Assembly: GCF_000445475.1 (NCBI RefSeq)
Contig: NZ_AUPZ01000002.1
Location: forward strand, 186,001-250,000
Length of the DNA stretch: 64,000 nt
DNA from: Sulfurimonas hongkongensis
Lineage (GTDB): Bacteria > Campylobacterota > Campylobacteria > Campylobacterales > Sulfurimonadaceae
Direction: 5' to 3'
The translations under genes were made by a program, and so were the position numbers. This document shows positions 26,291 through 34,461 of the stretch, one piece after another. Position 1 is the stretch's first letter; the number at the start of each line of letters is the position of its first letter. The notes beneath the pieces were generated by a model. It was not told the DNA's origin. It ran no database searches and saw only the letters and a program-made list of their open reading frames with translations.

Positions 26291-26572
26291 ATGAAAAAAT
26301 TAAATCTAACAGCACTTTTACTTGGTGTGGCTCTTTTTATGGGATTTGGAGTAACATCTGCAAGTGCAGAGGGTATGAGGTGTGGTGCTGGCAAATGTGG
26401 GAGTTCTATGAAAAAGCCCGTTGAGGCTGCTGGAAAATGTGGCACTGAGAAAAAAACTACAAAAAGAGCGGGAAAATGTGGTGCCAAAAAAAGAGAGGCA
26501 AAGGAAGCAGGAAAATGCGGTGCCAAAAAAAGAGAGGCAAAAAGAAAAGGAAAATGTGGTGGAAATAACTAG
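26291..26572 (+). CDS. Secreted GKCG-repeat protein, candidate HvfA/bufferin-like RiPP precursor
   Basis: The 93-residue protein has a Sec signal peptide with a likely cut after ASA (residues 24-26). The mature part has six Cys, at 31, 36, 50, 63, 76 and 89. All but the first lie in GKCG, and the last four are spaced exactly 13 residues apart. The repeat unit AGKCGAKKREAKE is rich in Lys and has no other hydrophobic core, so the chain is probably unfolded. Such signal-peptide-plus-GKCG proteins are the precursors of copper-binding bufferin/HvfA RiPPs, whose Cys are modified by a DUF692 enzyme. The DoxX gene downstream fits that operon type, but no DUF692 or DUF2063 gene is in the window. A plain Cys-rich metal buffer is the alternative. 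Confidence 0.8.
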   Translation: MKKLNLTALLLGVALFMGFGVTSASAEGMRCGAGKCGSSMKKPVEAAGKCGTEKKTTKRAGKCGAKKREAKEAGKCGAKKREAKRKGKCGGNN

Positions 26573-26689
26573 CCACTAGCCGTTGTTAAAAAAGTATTTA
26601 TGAAGTAAACTCATTTATTTTTGAAGACGAAAACACTCAAATTTGGTTTTAAACTGGTATAGTAAGTTGGTCTGTAACATGGATTACAT

Positions 26690-26715
26690 ACAAATATATT
26701 TATATTTGTTATAAT
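26690..26715 (+). promoter_or_regulatory. Palindromic operator candidate and -10 of the doxX gene
   Basis: A perfect inverted repeat (ACAAATATA, TT, TATATTTGT; 26690-26709) directly abuts a consensus extended -10 (TGTTATAAT, hexamer at 26710-26715) upstream of the DoxX gene. A regulator bound here would lie between the -35 and -10 positions. No equal copy stands before the GKCG-repeat gene. Confidence 0.55.
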
Positions 26716-26739
26716 ACAAATTAACCTAAGGAGTCTGTC

Positions 26740-27180
26740 ATGAAATTCAAACAAATGTATATGGAATTTTCTCGTTTAAGTGAGTATGGTAAACCACTCT
26801 CTTTATTATTTGCCAGATTAGCAATAGCGTACGGCTTTTATGGTCCAGCAATGAGCAAATGGAAAGATATCGGCTCTGTTTCTGAGTGGTTTGGTTCACT
26901 AGGCATCCCTTTTCCAACTCTTAACGCTTATATGGCAGCAAGTACGGAAGCGTTGGGTGTAGTTTTACTTACATTGGGACTATTTACTCGCCTTATATCT
27001 ATACCTCTTATTGTTGTTATGGTTGTGGCAATTATAACTGTACATCTACCAAATGGTTTTTCAGCTGGAGATAATGGTTTTGAAATCCCTCTTTACTATA
27101 TGTTATTTCTCTTTATATTTGTAACAAATGGAGCAGGAAAGTTTAGTATAGATAGATTGATTTTTGGTGAAAAAAATTAG
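26740..27180 (+). CDS. DoxX-family membrane protein
   Basis: The 146-residue protein has four hydrophobic segments and the DoxX pattern: an N-terminal LARLAIAYGFYGPAMSKW, then WFGSLGIPFPTLNAYMAASTE, a helix pair with GLFTRL, and a C-terminal helix before a short charged tail. Family members with this look (HvfD-type) accompany GKCG-type RiPP precursors. AAGGAG lies before the ATG. The gene is 168 bases after the GKCG-repeat gene and has its own promoter with a palindrome. A role in redox or membrane handling of the secreted peptide is inferred. Confidence 0.88.
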   Translation: MKFKQMYMEFSRLSEYGKPLSLLFARLAIAYGFYGPAMSKWKDIGSVSEWFGSLGIPFPTLNAYMAASTEALGVVLLTLGLFTRLISIPLIVVMVVAIITVHLPNGFSAGDNGFEIPLYYMLFLFIFVTNGAGKFSIDRLIFGEKN

Positions 27181-27228
27181 TATAAAATTTCCATCAAATG
27201 ATGTTCTGTTTATGAGAGGAGTCATTTC

Positions 27229-27753
27229 TTGAGTCTTTATTTAGGTAATGTATATTCATCCATATCTTTAAAAACTCGTAGATCTTTTTTAAAGAGTAGT
27301 TTTTTTACAACTGCTCTAATCATTATGCCTAAGAGTGAACTCTTTGGTGCAGTCTCCACTTTGGAGACTATCTCCTTAGTTCAAGAAGACCTCTCTCCAA
27401 GTATAAAAAAGTTGGGTATTAATGGTTCTTCTTATTTATCACTCATCTTACATCACAGCCGTGTAACAGATGATGAGAAAGAGTTCTTAAAAAATGGCGT
27501 GCAGTGGCTCAATGAAGAAGCTGTTTTTCACTACAAACATCCTTATATAAAACTCTCTCCATCTCAGCGACAAAATGTACTCCAGATTATTTCAAAACAG
27601 AGATGGGGAGATAACTGGATATATACTATGCTTAGTTATATAATGGAAGCTACCCTTAGCGATCCTATCTATGGAGCAAATAAAAATGGTGCCGGTTGGA
27701 AGTGGCTAGAACATATCCCAGGACTTCCTCAGCCAAAAGAACCATATCTATGA
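27229..27753 (+). CDS. Gluconate 2-dehydrogenase subunit 3 family protein
   Basis: The 174-residue protein starts at a TTG preceded by GAGAGGAG. It has a Tat-type leader (TRRSFLKSS, then a hydrophobic stretch), so it is exported folded. The mature part resembles the small subunit of membrane-bound sugar/gluconate dehydrogenases, ending in the region YGANKNGAGWKWLEHIPGLP, a typical family end. It overlaps the GMC oxidoreductase by 4 bases (ATGA). The small subunit usually helps fold and export the flavoprotein, which has no signal of its own. Confidence 0.82.
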   Translation: MSLYLGNVYSSISLKTRRSFLKSSFFTTALIIMPKSELFGAVSTLETISLVQEDLSPSIKKLGINGSSYLSLILHHSRVTDDEKEFLKNGVQWLNEEAVFHYKHPYIKLSPSQRQNVLQIISKQRWGDNWIYTMLSYIMEATLSDPIYGANKNGAGWKWLEHIPGLPQPKEPYL

Positions 27754-29420
27754 CTTATGATGTTTGCATAATAGGAAGCGGTGCAGGAGGTGCTCCTATA
27801 GCCTATGAACTCTCAAATGCGGGTTTTAATGTTGTAGTTTTAGAAAAAGGAAAAGATTACAAAGAAGAAGATTTCAACAAAGATGAGTTAGCTGTTTGCA
27901 GAAGAGATATCTTTACTCCTTCTCTAAAAGAAGAACAACATGTCATAAATGAGAGAGATGCTGATGACTCCATAGTGCGTTACGAAGGAAGCAAGTACAA
28001 TTGGAACTTCTGGAACGGCTCTATGGTTGGAGGCTCCTCTAATCTAATGAGTGGTTATTTTCATAGGATGAAGCCAAACGATTTTAAACTAAAATCTGTT
28101 TACGGAGAGATTGATGGAGCGAATGTTGTTGACTGGCCTATAAGTTATGAAGATTTGGAACCTTACTATACAAAAGTAGAAAAGATTGTTGGAGTCTCAG
28201 GCAAAATAGTAAAACATAAATTTTTAGAGCCTCGTTCTACTCCAAACTTCCCTTACCCCGCTCTAGCAGTTAATAGTGCTACACAATGGTTTGATGATGC
28301 GTGTAAGAGTTTATCTTATGAAAGTATCCCAACTCCAAGGGCAATTTTACCTTTAAATGCACAGGGTAGACAAGGCTGTTCCTACTCAAACTTTTGTGGA
28401 AGTTATGGTTGTGCAACTGGTGCAAAAGGGAGTGCAAGAGCGGCACTTTTACAAAAATGTAGTGCGACAATAATCACTGAAGCCTTTGTATACAAACTAG
28501 AGAGTGATGATAAAAAAGTGACTAAGGCTCACTATTATGACAAAAACAGAGTCTCTCATATTGTAGAGGCTAAGATTTTTGTTGTGGCTGCTCAGGCGAT
28601 AGAGAGTTCTCGCCTACTACTAAATTCAAAAAACAAGTTTTTCCCAAATGGTTTAGCAAACAATAGTGGACAAGTAGGCAAAAATCTCATTTTTTCAGCG
28701 GGTGGGGTTGGCAGTGGCCGTTTTAACTTTGAAACACTTTCGCAAAAACAGCAAAAAGAGCTGATGCAAGTAGGTTTGTTTTTCAATCGCTCTTTACAAG
28801 ATTGGTACGAATATGATGAAAATGGAAAAAAATATAAGGGTGGAACTATTGACTTTTTGTTTGAACACGCAAATATTATATCTCGTGCAACAAGAGAATT
28901 TTATAATGATAATGGTGAGCTTATCTGGGGAGAAAAACTAAGCGATAAAATACACAAAAGGCTCACAAATTCAAGAGTTTTAACATTTGAAGTCTTTAAT
29001 GACTGGCTTCCAAGTAATTATTGCTTTGTTAGTGTGGATGATAAACTCAAAGACAAGTTTGATATGCCAGTAGGTGTGATAAACCTTTATGGACATCCGC
29101 ATGATATAAAAGTGGGAACATATCTTGCAAACAAAGCTATAAAAGTTTTACAAAAGATGGGTGCGAGCGATGTATCTATGAGCATCTCCTCTTCACCACC
29201 ACCAAATTTAGTAGCAGGCGGATGCCGTTTTGGAAAATATGCAAAAGCATCGGTGCTAGATGTAAACTGCAAAGCTCATGAGCTTAAAAATCTATATGTA
29301 ACAGATGCAAGCTTTATGCCAACAGGAGGAAGCGTTCCATACACTTGGACGATTTATGCTAACTCTTTTAGAGTTGCCAAGCATCTAGTAAGCAGATTGG
29401 ATGCTCTGAACAATTATTAA
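27750..29420 (+). CDS. GMC-family FAD oxidoreductase (gluconate/sugar-alcohol dehydrogenase large subunit-like)
   Basis: The 556-residue flavoprotein starts at the ATG in ATGA overlapping the small subunit stop. It has the FAD-binding motif YDVCIIGSGAGGAPIAYELS with ELEK-like VVLEKG, the GMC segment GGSSNLMSG, and the C-terminal His/Asn region (VTDASFMPTGGSVPYTWTIYANSFR). Such dehydrogenases oxidise sugars or alcohols in the periplasm and usually hand electrons to a multi-haem cytochrome c subunit, which is not encoded here. The substrate is unknown. An in-frame ATG at 27696 was rejected because of its larger overlap. Confidence 0.85.
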   Translation: MTYDVCIIGSGAGGAPIAYELSNAGFNVVVLEKGKDYKEEDFNKDELAVCRRDIFTPSLKEEQHVINERDADDSIVRYEGSKYNWNFWNGSMVGGSSNLMSGYFHRMKPNDFKLKSVYGEIDGANVVDWPISYEDLEPYYTKVEKIVGVSGKIVKHKFLEPRSTPNFPYPALAVNSATQWFDDACKSLSYESIPTPRAILPLNAQGRQGCSYSNFCGSYGCATGAKGSARAALLQKCSATIITEAFVYKLESDDKKVTKAHYYDKNRVSHIVEAKIFVVAAQAIESSRLLLNSKNKFFPNGLANNSGQVGKNLIFSAGGVGSGRFNFETLSQKQQKELMQVGLFFNRSLQDWYEYDENGKKYKGGTIDFLFEHANIISRATREFYNDNGELIWGEKLSDKIHKRLTNSRVLTFEVFNDWLPSNYCFVSVDDKLKDKFDMPVGVINLYGHPHDIKVGTYLANKAIKVLQKMGASDVSMSISSSPPPNLVAGGCRFGKYAKASVLDVNCKAHELKNLYVTDASFMPTGGSVPYTWTIYANSFRVAKHLVSRLDALNNY

Positions 29421-29480
29421 GTTAGATCCCAAATCAAAACAAGAAAATCGCTTTTTGCTATGCAAAAATGTTTCTTTAGA

Positions 29481-29534
29481 GTTCAGGATGACACTTGTTC
29501 CGTCATTCCGTGCTTGACACGGAATCTAGTTTAT
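29481..29534. repeat. Dispersed palindromic repeat, family 1 (second locus)
   Basis: Bases 29501-29534 are identical to 17601-17634 and contain the ATTCCGTG / CACGGAAT hairpin. The preceding GTTCAGGATGACA resembles the first unit of the array at 17443. It lies in the 255-base gap between the GMC dehydrogenase and the protoglobin gene. The rest of that gap is AT-rich with no frame I can support. Confidence 0.8.
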
Positions 29535-29675
29535 AGTTATGCAAAAAGACAGTGTAATTAAGAAGATAAAAGCAGTACTAATTTAGCATCTATATTAAAA
29601 CTTGACTTTGCTATAATTACTATTAACATTTTAAAAGAGTCTAGATAGAAAAACTAACCACTAAAGGACAGCTAT

Positions 29676-30581
29676 ATGCAAGATTATATAGACTTAAAGG
29701 CACACTATAGATTTACTGAGGAAGAAGCTAATCTTTTAAAGCAATTGCAACCTAGAATGGAACTTTTAGCAGAAGAGTTTATAGATGGATTTTACGATTA
29801 TATTTGGGGCTTTGGAAAGACTGCACAGTTTTTAAAAAACAAAGAGATTATCGCAAATCATCGTAAAAAAATAAAAGAGTGGTTTGTAAATCTCTTTTGT
29901 GGCAAATATGAAATGACTTACTTTATGTATATCTACAGCATCGGAGAGATTCATGTCAGAATAGGTCTTCCAACTCACTATGTAAACTCAGCTTTTACCT
30001 TTGTTAGAACTTTTATACTTCAAAATATTGAAGAGAACTTTGAGAACAAAAAGCTTCATATAAGCGAGATAAAAGCGGTTGAGAAGATTTTAGATATGAA
30101 TCTTGATGTGCTTACAAGTTCTTATAGAGACGGTGAACTTAGTAAGTTTTTATCTCTCTCAAAGTTTGAAAAAACAATCCTCTCAGGACTTAAAAACTTC
30201 AACTCATATGTAAATTTTTTTTTAGCAGGGGCTTTAGCCCTAGTTGCTTTTTTTGCTATTGGACTTTTTGCTTACGATATCTATCTCCTGTTTTTCTCAG
30301 ATATTGGAATAGAGAAAGGGATATTGACAATTTTGGGAAGTTTGCTTGTCCTTTGGGCAGCAATCGAGCTTATACATGAAGAGATAAATCATCTCCAAGG
30401 AAAAGGTTTTGCTATTGGAGCGTTTATTATGCTTGCTATGGCGGCACTTATTAGAAAAGTTTTAATCTACTCGCTATCATCTGAGAAATCTAATGAACTT
30501 TTGACTATAGGCGTTGTTATAGTTGGTTTAGCTATAGCATACTGGCTTGTAGGAGCTAAAAAAAGGACTACAATAATTTAA
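29676..30581 (+). CDS. Protoglobin domain fused to a membrane domain
   Basis: The N-terminal 160 residues form a protoglobin/globin-sensor fold: YRFTEEEANLLKQLQPRME, then GEIHVRIGLPTHYVNSAF with His93 as the likely proximal haem ligand. The C-terminal part has about four transmembrane helices (residues about 178-298) of a PsiE-like kind. The protein probably senses or binds O2, NO or another gas next to the membrane. It has no signalling output domain such as GGDEF or a kinase. AAAGGACAGC precedes the ATG. It stands alone between a repeat region and pgsA. Confidence 0.8.
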   Translation: MQDYIDLKAHYRFTEEEANLLKQLQPRMELLAEEFIDGFYDYIWGFGKTAQFLKNKEIIANHRKKIKEWFVNLFCGKYEMTYFMYIYSIGEIHVRIGLPTHYVNSAFTFVRTFILQNIEENFENKKLHISEIKAVEKILDMNLDVLTSSYRDGELSKFLSLSKFEKTILSGLKNFNSYVNFFLAGALALVAFFAIGLFAYDIYLLFFSDIGIEKGILTILGSLLVLWAAIELIHEEINHLQGKGFAIGAFIMLAMAALIRKVLIYSLSSEKSNELLTIGVVIVGLAIAYWLVGAKKRTTII

Positions 30582-30663
30582 AAAATAACTTGAAAAATTA
30601 TTTTGAGCATTTATTTAGCAAAAAAAAGTTAAAATCTCATTACTATATTTTTAAGGACTTTTT

Positions 30664-31218
30664 TTGTTAAATCTTCCCAACGCCCTTGCCTCTCTTAGGA
30701 TTCTTTTAGCTCCTTTGATGTTTTGGGTTATTTTAAATCCTGATATTTTTACAGACAACGGTTTTCATATATCATGGAACTACTACTTTGCATCTCTATT
30801 GTTTGTTTTAGCATCTGCTACTGACTTTTTTGATGGCTATATCGCTCGTGAGTGGGACCAGATGACAATGCTTGGTGGTATCTTAGATCCACTAGCTGAC
30901 AAGATGCTTACCCTTGCTGCATTTTTGGGACTTATGATGATAGGCGAAGCATCTGCATGGGCTATTTACATCATCATAGTTCGTGAGCTTTTTATCACTG
31001 GTATCAGAACTGTTGCAGTTAGTGAGGGAGTCGATGTTAAAGCTTCATGGGCTGGCAAAGTAAAAACTGTAGCACAGATGATAGCCATAGGATTTCTACT
31101 AATGCACTGGCCATTTGGAGATACACTGCTGTGGATTGCAGTAGCGCTTACACTCTACTCAGGATTAGAATATCTTTGGGGTTTTAGAAAAGCACTCTTA
31201 GGAGGTGAAATATCATGA
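30664..31218 (+). CDS. pgsA: CDP-diacylglycerol-glycerol-3-phosphate 3-phosphatidyltransferase
   Basis: PgsA makes phosphatidylglycerol phosphate, the precursor of PG and cardiolipin. The 184-residue membrane protein starts at a TTG with AAGGA upstream. It has the CDP-alcohol phosphotransferase signature as SATDFFDGYIAREWDQMTMLGGILDPLADK (in short: D-F-F-D-G near residues 55-60 and G-x3-D-x3-D after it). About five hydrophobic segments follow. It overlaps rseP by 4 bases. Confidence 0.95.
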   Translation: MLNLPNALASLRILLAPLMFWVILNPDIFTDNGFHISWNYYFASLLFVLASATDFFDGYIAREWDQMTMLGGILDPLADKMLTLAAFLGLMMIGEASAWAIYIIIVRELFITGIRTVAVSEGVDVKASWAGKVKTVAQMIAIGFLLMHWPFGDTLLWIAVALTLYSGLEYLWGFRKALLGGEIS

Positions 31219-32267
31219 GTATCTTAGTATCCCTTTTAGTTCTCTCAGCACTTATATTTTTTCATGAACTCGGTCACTATGGGGCAGCGAGGCTGATGGG
31301 TGTCTCTGTTGAAGTCTTTAGCATTGGCTTTGGTAAGAGAATGCTTACATTTAAAAAGTGGCAGACTGAGTGGAGTATCTCAGCTATTCCTCTTGGCGGA
31401 TATGTCCGCATGAAAGGTCAAGACGACACTGATCCTAGTAAAAAAAGTTATGACGCAGATAGTTACAATGTAAAGACTCCATCTCAAAAGATTTTTATCC
31501 TTCTAGCTGGTCCTCTTGCAAACTTTGTTTTAGCCTTTATACTCTACTTTTTCATAGCACTAGGAGGTCCAAATATTCTCTCGCCTGTTATCGGCGAAGT
31601 TGTAAAAGACTCTCCTGCCGAACTTGCTGGACTAAAGACAAATGACACCATTAAAAGTATTGATGGCGTAAAAATAAACACATGGAAAGAGATGGCTGGC
31701 ATCATAGAGAGATCAGAGGGCTCTTTAAATGTTGAGATTATAAGAGATGGCTTTATAGAGTCTAAAACTCTAACACCTAACATAAAAGAGACTACAAACA
31801 TGTTCAATGAAGTAGTACAAAAAAAGATGATAGGCATAGGAAGTGCAGGAGTCTCACACAAACTTGAACTCTCTGCTGCACAAACACTTAGCTATGCAAC
31901 CGAGCAAACCATCTTTGCCTCTACTGTTATCTTTACAGGACTTAAAAAGCTTATAGTTGGAGAAGTTCCAGCTAAGGAGCTCGGCGGTGTGATAAGCATA
32001 GTAAAACTAACCTCAGATGCAACAGATGCAGGCTGGATGAGTGTACTCTTTTTTGCAGCACTTATCTCTGTAAACTTAGGAGTTTTAAACCTCCTCCCAA
32101 TCCCTGCCCTTGATGGTGGACACATTATGTTTAATCTTTATGAGTTACTTTTTAAAAGAGAAGCGAGTAAAGCCGTTCTTATAAAACTAACTATAGCGGG
32201 CTGGGTAGTACTCTTTTCGCTTATGGGGTTAGGTCTTTATAATGATATAAATAGATTGATGGGTTGA
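31215..32267 (+). CDS. rseP: RIP site-2 zinc metalloprotease RseP
   Basis: The 350-residue membrane protease has the zinc site HELGH at residues 17-21 in the first helix, a GFG-KRML region, one PDZ domain (about residues 115-190, VIGEVVKDSPAELAGLKTND) and the second catalytic motif NLLPIPALDGGHIMF near the C-terminus. It cleaves membrane-embedded substrates such as anti-sigma factors or remnant signal peptides. The gene is coupled to pgsA by an ATGA overlap, consistent with envelope maintenance. Confidence 0.96.
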   Translation: MSILVSLLVLSALIFFHELGHYGAARLMGVSVEVFSIGFGKRMLTFKKWQTEWSISAIPLGGYVRMKGQDDTDPSKKSYDADSYNVKTPSQKIFILLAGPLANFVLAFILYFFIALGGPNILSPVIGEVVKDSPAELAGLKTNDTIKSIDGVKINTWKEMAGIIERSEGSLNVEIIRDGFIESKTLTPNIKETTNMFNEVVQKKMIGIGSAGVSHKLELSAAQTLSYATEQTIFASTVIFTGLKKLIVGEVPAKELGGVISIVKLTSDATDAGWMSVLFFAALISVNLGVLNLLPIPALDGGHIMFNLYELLFKREASKAVLIKLTIAGWVVLFSLMGLGLYNDINRLMG

Positions 32268-32369
32268 TAAATCTTAGCACAAAGCTATAAAAATATATCC
32301 TTTTTTCGATAAAATCATATTTGCAAAATATTTAAAAATAAATTGAAGTTTTATTGTAAGAGGATATAG

Positions 32370-33044
32370 ATGACACAAGAAGAGTATAAAATATATATAG
32401 ATGATGTGCTTAGAAGAGTTGAAAGTGCTAGGCTTAGAGTTAGTGACTACCATATAGTTAAAATCATAGCTATTAGTAAGTACTCTACATCTGCTGAAAT
32501 AGAGAAACTTTACGCTATCGGACAGAGAGCTTTTGGTGAGAACAAAGTTCAAGACTTAAAAGCAAAGGCTAATGAACTTGAAGAGTTGCCTTTAGAGTGG
32601 CACTTTGTGGGAAATCTGCAAAAAAACAAGATAAATAACTTACTTGATATTAATCCTACTCTCTTTCACTCGCTTGATAGCATAGAATTAGCTTATGAGC
32701 TTCAAAAAAAACTCAAAGCAAAAGAGATGACCTTAGATGCACTTATGCAGATAAACTCAGCTAAAGAGGACTCAAAACACGGTTTTATGCCAGAAGTTGC
32801 AGTAGAAGCTTATGAAAAAATAAAAAAAGAGTGTCCAAACATAAACCTAAAGGGTGTTATGAGTATTGGTGCACATAGTCAAGACAAAAATATCATAAAG
32901 AAAAGTTTTGAGACTACATTTGATATTTACAAATCACTAGATGGTGCTAGCATATGTTCCATGGGAATGAGTGGAGATTTTGAGCTAGCAATAGAGTGTG
33001 GCTCAAATATGATAAGACTTGGTTCTATCATGTTTAACAAGTAA
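32370..33044 (+). CDS. YggS-family pyridoxal phosphate homeostasis protein
   Basis: The 224-residue protein has the PLP Lys region (IIAISKYSTSAEIEKLY), the FGENKVQD segment, WHFVGNLQKNK and the C-terminal SMGMSGDFELAIECGSNMIRLG phosphate-binding region, all typical of YggS/PLPBP. These proteins bind PLP without catalysing a reaction and keep free vitamin B6 and amino acid pools in balance. GAGGATATAG lies before the ATG. Confidence 0.95.
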   Translation: MTQEEYKIYIDDVLRRVESARLRVSDYHIVKIIAISKYSTSAEIEKLYAIGQRAFGENKVQDLKAKANELEELPLEWHFVGNLQKNKINNLLDINPTLFHSLDSIELAYELQKKLKAKEMTLDALMQINSAKEDSKHGFMPEVAVEAYEKIKKECPNINLKGVMSIGAHSQDKNIIKKSFETTFDIYKSLDGASICSMGMSGDFELAIECGSNMIRLGSIMFNK

Positions 33045-33133
33045 CATACAGCCTTTTTTATATTTTCACTACATTTTAATGAAGCTTTTATTATAATTAT
33101 TATCATAAATTTATATTATTTAAAAGGTTAAAA

Positions 33134-33523
33134 ATGACAAAAACTCTGCTTCTGGATAAATACCCAATTTACTCACTAAGTTTAAATAAGAGTGAGATAA
33201 AAGAGAAGAGTGTTGATGAGATTGTAAAGTATTTTATACAAATGATTGAGCAACACCCTATAGCTACAAATATCGCTGTTTTTGACCACTTTAAACATAC
33301 AAAAAACTTAGGCGGAGAGATAGATAAAAATATTCTTAATGCTAAAAATGTTGTTTTTTGCTTTGGCGCAGCTATTCCAAACTCTAAAATATTGGCAGTT
33401 AGACCTAGAAGTATTGGTATAGTAGAGTTTAGAGATAGTTTTAGCATAGAGTTTATGGAAGCTCCAAATCCTAAACTCCAAGAAGTGATGCTTGAGTGGG
33501 TTATGAAGTTAAAAAACAGCTAG
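33134..33523 (+). CDS. Uncharacterised conserved-looking protein
   Basis: I do not recognise this 129-residue protein. It has a mixed alpha/beta pattern with hydrophobic strands (TNIAVFDHFKH, NVVFCFGAAIP, SIGIVEFRDSFSIEFMEAP), and no signal peptide or membrane helix. AAAAGG lies before the ATG. It stands alone and overlaps the convergent kinase gene by 4 bases at the 3' ends. The AT-rich upstream gap includes ATTATTATCATAAA, loosely Fur-box-like, but I do not regard that as evidence of iron control. Confidence 0.75.
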   Translation: MTKTLLLDKYPIYSLSLNKSEIKEKSVDEIVKYFIQMIEQHPIATNIAVFDHFKHTKNLGGEIDKNILNAKNVVFCFGAAIPNSKILAVRPRSIGIVEFRDSFSIEFMEAPNPKLQEVMLEWVMKLKNS

Positions 33524-34461
33524 TATGGGAACACTATTTTAAAAACTGCTCCGTGTTCACCGTTACTAACTTGCAGTTCGCCACCACAATGCTCTTCTAT
33601 AATTATTTTGCTCATGTAAAGACCTAGCCCTGTTCCACTTCTTTTCATCTTTGTAGAAAAATATGGATCAAAGATATTTTCTAGATTTTCTTTTGCTATT
33701 CCGCCACCATTATCACTTATTTCTAAAACTCTTTTGTTCTTATTTTTATATGTTTTTATTTTTATATATGCATCTTTTATGTTTTTTTCAACTAAGACAT
33801 CTTCTGCATTTTTTAGTAAGTTGATTATGACATGCTTTAGCTCGTTTGAGTAGGTATTAAACTCACTTCTACAGTTTAACTCTTTAATGATTTTTATATT
33901 TTTTGCTAAAATTGATTCGCCTATGATACTAAGAACTACTTTTACTTCATCACAAAAATTAGTTTTTTGCATCTCTTTATTTGGTCTGAAAAAGTTTCTA
34001 AAGTCATCTATAGTATCACTTAAATGTTGTGAATAACCTGCTATTTTATTTGTATCTTTTATTAACTTGTCTTTATCAATCTTTCCAAATAAAAGATCAA
34101 ACTCTATAGATGCAGTTGTCACACTTATCATGTTTAATGGTTGCCTCCACTGATGAGCTATCATACTTATCATCTCTCCCATTTGAGCCAAACGAGACTG
34201 CTGAAACATAAGTTTATTTTTTTTATCAACTTCTTTATGTGCTTTTTCTAAATCATCAACAGCTTCTCTCATCTCTTGTGATGCTATATCGAGTGAACGT
34301 TCTATAATGCGACGAGTGTCATTGTGATCTTTGTATGATTGTTCTATATACTTTAAGAGATTTTCAAACTTCTCTTTATCTAGTGATTCAAAAGAGCTTA
34401 TACCAGCTTTTTTAAGCTGTCTGCTTAGTAATTTATCTTCACACATGATTATCTTCTTCAT
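33520..34461 (-). CDS. Soluble sensor histidine kinase paired with FIST protein
   Basis: The 313-residue kinase has no membrane helix. It starts with a helical region of about 90 residues (a predicted coiled coil around [19 protein letters not shown]), followed by the H-box [14 protein letters not shown], the N-box ([11 protein letters not shown]), G1 (DNGGGI) and G2 ([10 protein letters not shown]). That AHQWRQPLN form is common in Campylobacterota. It overlaps the FIST gene by 23 bases, so the FIST protein is probably its input module on a separate chain. No response regulator is encoded next to it. Confidence 0.9.
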   Translation of the reverse strand: MKKIIMCEDKLLSRQLKKAGISSFESLDKEKFENLLKYIEQSYKDHNDTRRIIERSLDIASQEMREAVDDLEKAHKEVDKKNKLMFQQSRLAQMGEMISMIAHQWRQPLNMISVTTASIEFDLLFGKIDKDKLIKDTNKIAGYSQHLSDTIDDFRNFFRPNKEMQKTNFCDEVKVVLSIIGESILAKNIKIIKELNCRSEFNTYSNELKHVIINLLKNAEDVLVEKNIKDAYIKIKTYKNKNKRVLEISDNGGGIAKENLENIFDPYFSTKMKRSGTGLGLYMSKIIIEEHCGGELQVSNGEHGAVFKIVFPY

